Below are positions 61,677 to 64,000 of a stretch of DNA of 64,000 bases, piece after piece. Both the position numbers and the translations under genes were made by a program. How positions within the stretch are numbered: the stretch's first letter is position 1; every line of letters begins with the position of its first letter. The notes beneath the pieces are model-generated. The model was not told the origin of the DNA and searched no databases. It was given only the letters and a program-made list of their open reading frames with translations. The DNA is from an uncultured Chlorobiota bacterium (GTDB lineage Bacteria > Bacteroidota > Ignavibacteria > UBA10030 > UBA6906): positions 62,001 to 126,000 of the forward strand of contig CAADGV010000033.1 in NCBI GenBank assembly GCA_900696645.1, written 5' to 3'.

Positions 61677-63671
61677 ATGAACACCCTACACAAAACCCGC
61701 ACTGCGGCAATAGCTCTGTTAGCGCTTCTGATCGTTGCGCCTGCCGATACGTTTGCACAGCCCTTCAAAGGTATTAAGCAGGGCTATACAATGCTGTTGA
61801 AAATGGACAACCGGGGCGCGTTCGGACGTGTTTCGTATCCTCGCGGCGGCAACGAGCCGGCGGATTCTATCGGGCTTGAATATCCGGTGGGTCGCCGAAT
61901 CGAGCATATCTACGGTGCCGGGGTCTGGATTGCAGGCAGAGTTGACACATCGGCAGTTCCCGGCACAAGCCCGCGGATCAAAGTTGTGAGCACAGCGTAC
62001 GAAGGCTGGTCCGGGCCGTTGTATGAAATGTTCTCAGACCCAAACGATAATTTCTGGCAAGCAAGCAAGAATGATAGCGTAAAGCCGCCGGGATGGGATG
62101 CATATTGGGGCACAGACCTGGATTTTCGCCCGATTTCCGATAATGACTTGTATTGCCGGTACACAGATTATAATGTGCGCCCGGCAGGTCACGTGCCAAT
62201 GGGGATCAAAGTTGTGCAGAGTTCTTATGCTTGGGATGATCCGTATGCAGAAGCAATTATTATCAATGAGTACAAGATTTTCAATGTCACGGACAGAACA
62301 ATTGAAGAGGCGTACATCGGCTTTTTCTGTGATGCCGATGTCGGGCCCGTTAATGTGACAAACTATTTTCAACGCAACTTTACGGGCTACTACCAAAACT
62401 CAAGAACGGCCTACATTCATAATCCGTCGGATCGCGGTTCAACACCTGTTGGCATCTCGTTGTTGTATCCCGATCCCGACACCACCGTAATTGCGAAGTA
62501 CACATTCCAATGGTTCCCGGGGCCTAACACACCTGCACCCGACGTCCCTAAGTACGATATGATGGCGAGCGGAAATATAAGGCCCGATGAGTTTCCATCG
62601 CTCTCCGATACGCGCTTCCTCTTTGCGTTCGGCCCGTTTACAATTTCGAGAGACACCGTATTGAAGATTGCAGTCGGTATTGTTTCTGGTACTGACTTGC
62701 GCGATCTCCAGAAAAATGCCAACCGTTCGGTTGATATCTACAAGAATCAAGGTATCAAACTTCCCTCCACTCCGCCCTCGCCGCCCTTGCGTGCGGAAGT
62801 GGGTTTCCGTCGCGTAAAACTCGATTGGAAGTGGAGGCCCGGTGACTTCGAACTCTTCGGCAGGCCTGATCCGGAAGCCAATTGGGATACAACAAGTCAG
62901 GTCGCTCGCTGGGATACATCCCGAATTTCTCCGCCTTATCCCCCGGGTATCGACCCGAGTCGTGGCGGTCGCAACTTTGAGGCGTACCGCCTGTGGCGCA
63001 GTGAGCATCCCGGGGTTAATCCTGCGACAGGGAGACCCTTGGTTCCTGATGCCAGTTTTACGTTGCTGAAACAGTTCGACGCAATAGGCTACACAGATTC
63101 TACGCGCTTCGAATACGAAACCGGATTGCAGTACGAGTTCGTCGATTCGAATCTTGTTCGCGGAAAAGTCTATGTGTATTCGGTCACGTCGAAGTCGATT
63201 CCGAATATCGCATATCAGACGATCAGAATCGGTGACCGCGATACGATAGTCACGGTTCCTGTTGAGCCGCTTGAGTCCGGCAAGCTCACAAATGCGGTGC
63301 GTGTCGACCTTCCGTTCGCAATATCACAAGAGGCTAACAAAGTGTCTGTTGTTCCGAATCCTTACAGAACGGATCGGGACTACAAACTCGAGAGCGGCGG
63401 ATACGAGGGTCTGACGAGCAGTTGGACGGAGAACGAGAGAAAAGTCAAGTTCATCAACCTGCCGGAAAAATGCATAATCCGCATCTTTTCACTGTCGGGT
63501 GATTTGGTGCGAACCGTCCAGCACGATGGCGGCGGCGGAACATTCCCTCGAGGCGATGCGGATGTTCTCCTCGTGAGTGAAAGCAACCGTGCTCTTGCGA
63601 GCGGGATCTATATTTTCACCGTCGAGTCGAATCTCGGCGTGCAAACCGGAAAATTTGTCATTATCCGATAG
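61677..63671 (+). CDS. Large secreted protein with T9SS-type C-terminal tail
   Basis: A 664-residue protein. Signal peptide 1-26 (AAIALLALLIVAPADTFA). The body is beta-rich with many Pro, Tyr and Asp residues. The last 80 residues have VVPNPYRTDRDYKLE, VKFINLPEKCIIRIFSLSGD and ASGIYIFTVESNLG, the pattern of Por secretion (T9SS) or FlgD-like C-terminal sorting domains. It should be exported to the cell surface or medium. ATG 61677 is 6 bp after the receptor stop. Confidence 0.75.
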   Translation: MNTLHKTRTAAIALLALLIVAPADTFAQPFKGIKQGYTMLLKMDNRGAFGRVSYPRGGNEPADSIGLEYPVGRRIEHIYGAGVWIAGRVDTSAVPGTSPRIKVVSTAYEGWSGPLYEMFSDPNDNFWQASKNDSVKPPGWDAYWGTDLDFRPISDNDLYCRYTDYNVRPAGHVPMGIKVVQSSYAWDDPYAEAIIINEYKIFNVTDRTIEEAYIGFFCDADVGPVNVTNYFQRNFTGYYQNSRTAYIHNPSDRGSTPVGISLLYPDPDTTVIAKYTFQWFPGPNTPAPDVPKYDMMASGNIRPDEFPSLSDTRFLFAFGPFTISRDTVLKIAVGIVSGTDLRDLQKNANRSVDIYKNQGIKLPSTPPSPPLRAEVGFRRVKLDWKWRPGDFELFGRPDPEANWDTTSQVARWDTSRISPPYPPGIDPSRGGRNFEAYRLWRSEHPGVNPATGRPLVPDASFTLLKQFDAIGYTDSTRFEYETGLQYEFVDSNLVRGKVYVYSVTSKSIPNIAYQTIRIGDRDTIVTVPVEPLESGKLTNAVRVDLPFAISQEANKVSVVPNPYRTDRDYKLESGGYEGLTSSWTENERKVKFINLPEKCIIRIFSLSGDLVRTVQHDGGGGTFPRGDADVLLVSESNRALASGIYIFTVESNLGVQTGKFVIIR

Positions 63672-63680
63672 AGACGAGCC

Positions 63681-64000
63681 ATGATAACCCGACATTTAAC
63701 AATTCGCATTTGTGCAGTTGCCGTTGGTGCTGCGATGCTGGCGATGAGTGCATCGGCAGGAAACAGAGCCGGCGCTGTTTCGGGGCAATTCCTTAAGCTT
63801 CCCATCAATGCCCGTTCGGCGGGGATGGGAAATGCCCAGGTTTCGCTTGCTCAGGGAGCGCTTTCGATCGCAACAAATCCGGCAGGGGTTCTCAATATTG
63901 AGGGCGCCTCGTTCGGATCAACGTATAACCAGTGGTGGGCAGATATTACTGTTGCATTCTTTGGGGCTGCTGCCAAGGTTGAAGGCTGGGGCACACTGGG
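63681..64000 (+). CDS. PorV/PorQ-type outer-membrane protein, cut by window end
   Basis: ATG 63681 opens a frame that runs off the window (107 codons seen). A signal peptide (about 1-26, ending MSASAGN) is followed by SGQFLKLPINARSAGMGNAQ and SIATNPAGVLNIEG, the signature of the PorV/PorQ (UPF0164) family. PorV shuttles T9SS cargo to the cell surface, which fits the T9SS-tailed protein encoded just before it (10 bp gap). Confidence 0.85.
   Translation, partial: MITRHLTIRICAVAVGAAMLAMSASAGNRAGAVSGQFLKLPINARSAGMGNAQVSLAQGALSIATNPAGVLNIEGASFGSTYNQWWADITVAFFGAAAKVEGWGTL

Overview
The window is a 64 kb piece of a bacterial chromosome, gene-dense and of mid GC. It most resembles the Bacteroidota-Chlorobiota-Ignavibacteriota group. 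The signs are a PorV/PorQ-type protein, a TonB receptor with a carboxypeptidase-like N-terminal domain, a T9SS-like C-terminal tail, a folP-cdaA pair, bacillithiol synthesis (BshA), and an argC-J-B-R-G-H run with its own ArgR, as in green sulfur bacteria. No rRNA is present, so the assignment is an inference; Ignavibacteria-like is my best guess.

Layout. 0-9 kb: 3' end of mnmA, a SulP transporter with a PTS-EIIA domain, a GT39-like membrane glycosyltransferase, an acetyltransferase, an ECF sigma/anti-sigma pair with matching divergent promoters, bshA and a YigZ-family gene. 9-13.7 kb (minus strand): a small microcompartment-linked set (3-hydroxyacyl-CoA dehydrogenase, PduS-like, GxxExxY, PduT-like, ackA). 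13.7-21 kb (minus): a seven-gene ABC exporter operon, a PIN/AbrB toxin-antitoxin pair and an alanine/sodium symporter. 21-29.6 kb: a complete SUF Fe-S operon (Rrf2 regulator, IscS-type desulfurase, an unknown Pro/Ala-rich gene, sufB, C, D, S, U, T and an A-type carrier). 29.7-35.9 kb: superoxide dismutase, a LON-domain protein, a 33-residue basic peptide gene, folP, cdaA, pcm, miaA and an unknown secreted protein.

36.2-46.3 kb is the most unusual part: seven co-directional genes with gaps of 8-97 bp, behind a near-consensus promoter. They encode a SIR2-TIR protein, a STAND NTPase with a membrane insertion and a periplasmic TonB-type C-terminus, an OmpA/TSP3 outer-membrane protein, a SLATT-like two-helix protein, a CHAP hydrolase, a deoxyribosyltransferase-like/TRAFs-binding/SLOG-like protein and a patatin lipase. 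This looks like a multi-effector conflict (defence) operon that reaches across the envelope. It has no CD-NTase, integrase or phage gene beside it. A minus-strand trio of envelope genes and a tRNA-Pro follow.

48.5-56 kb: arginine biosynthesis, with argD divergent from argCJBRGH across a palindromic double promoter/operator. 56-64 kb: two lipoproteins, a TonB-dependent receptor, a large secreted protein with a T9SS-like tail and the start of a PorV/PorQ-type protein, which together look like an outer-membrane uptake/secretion cluster.
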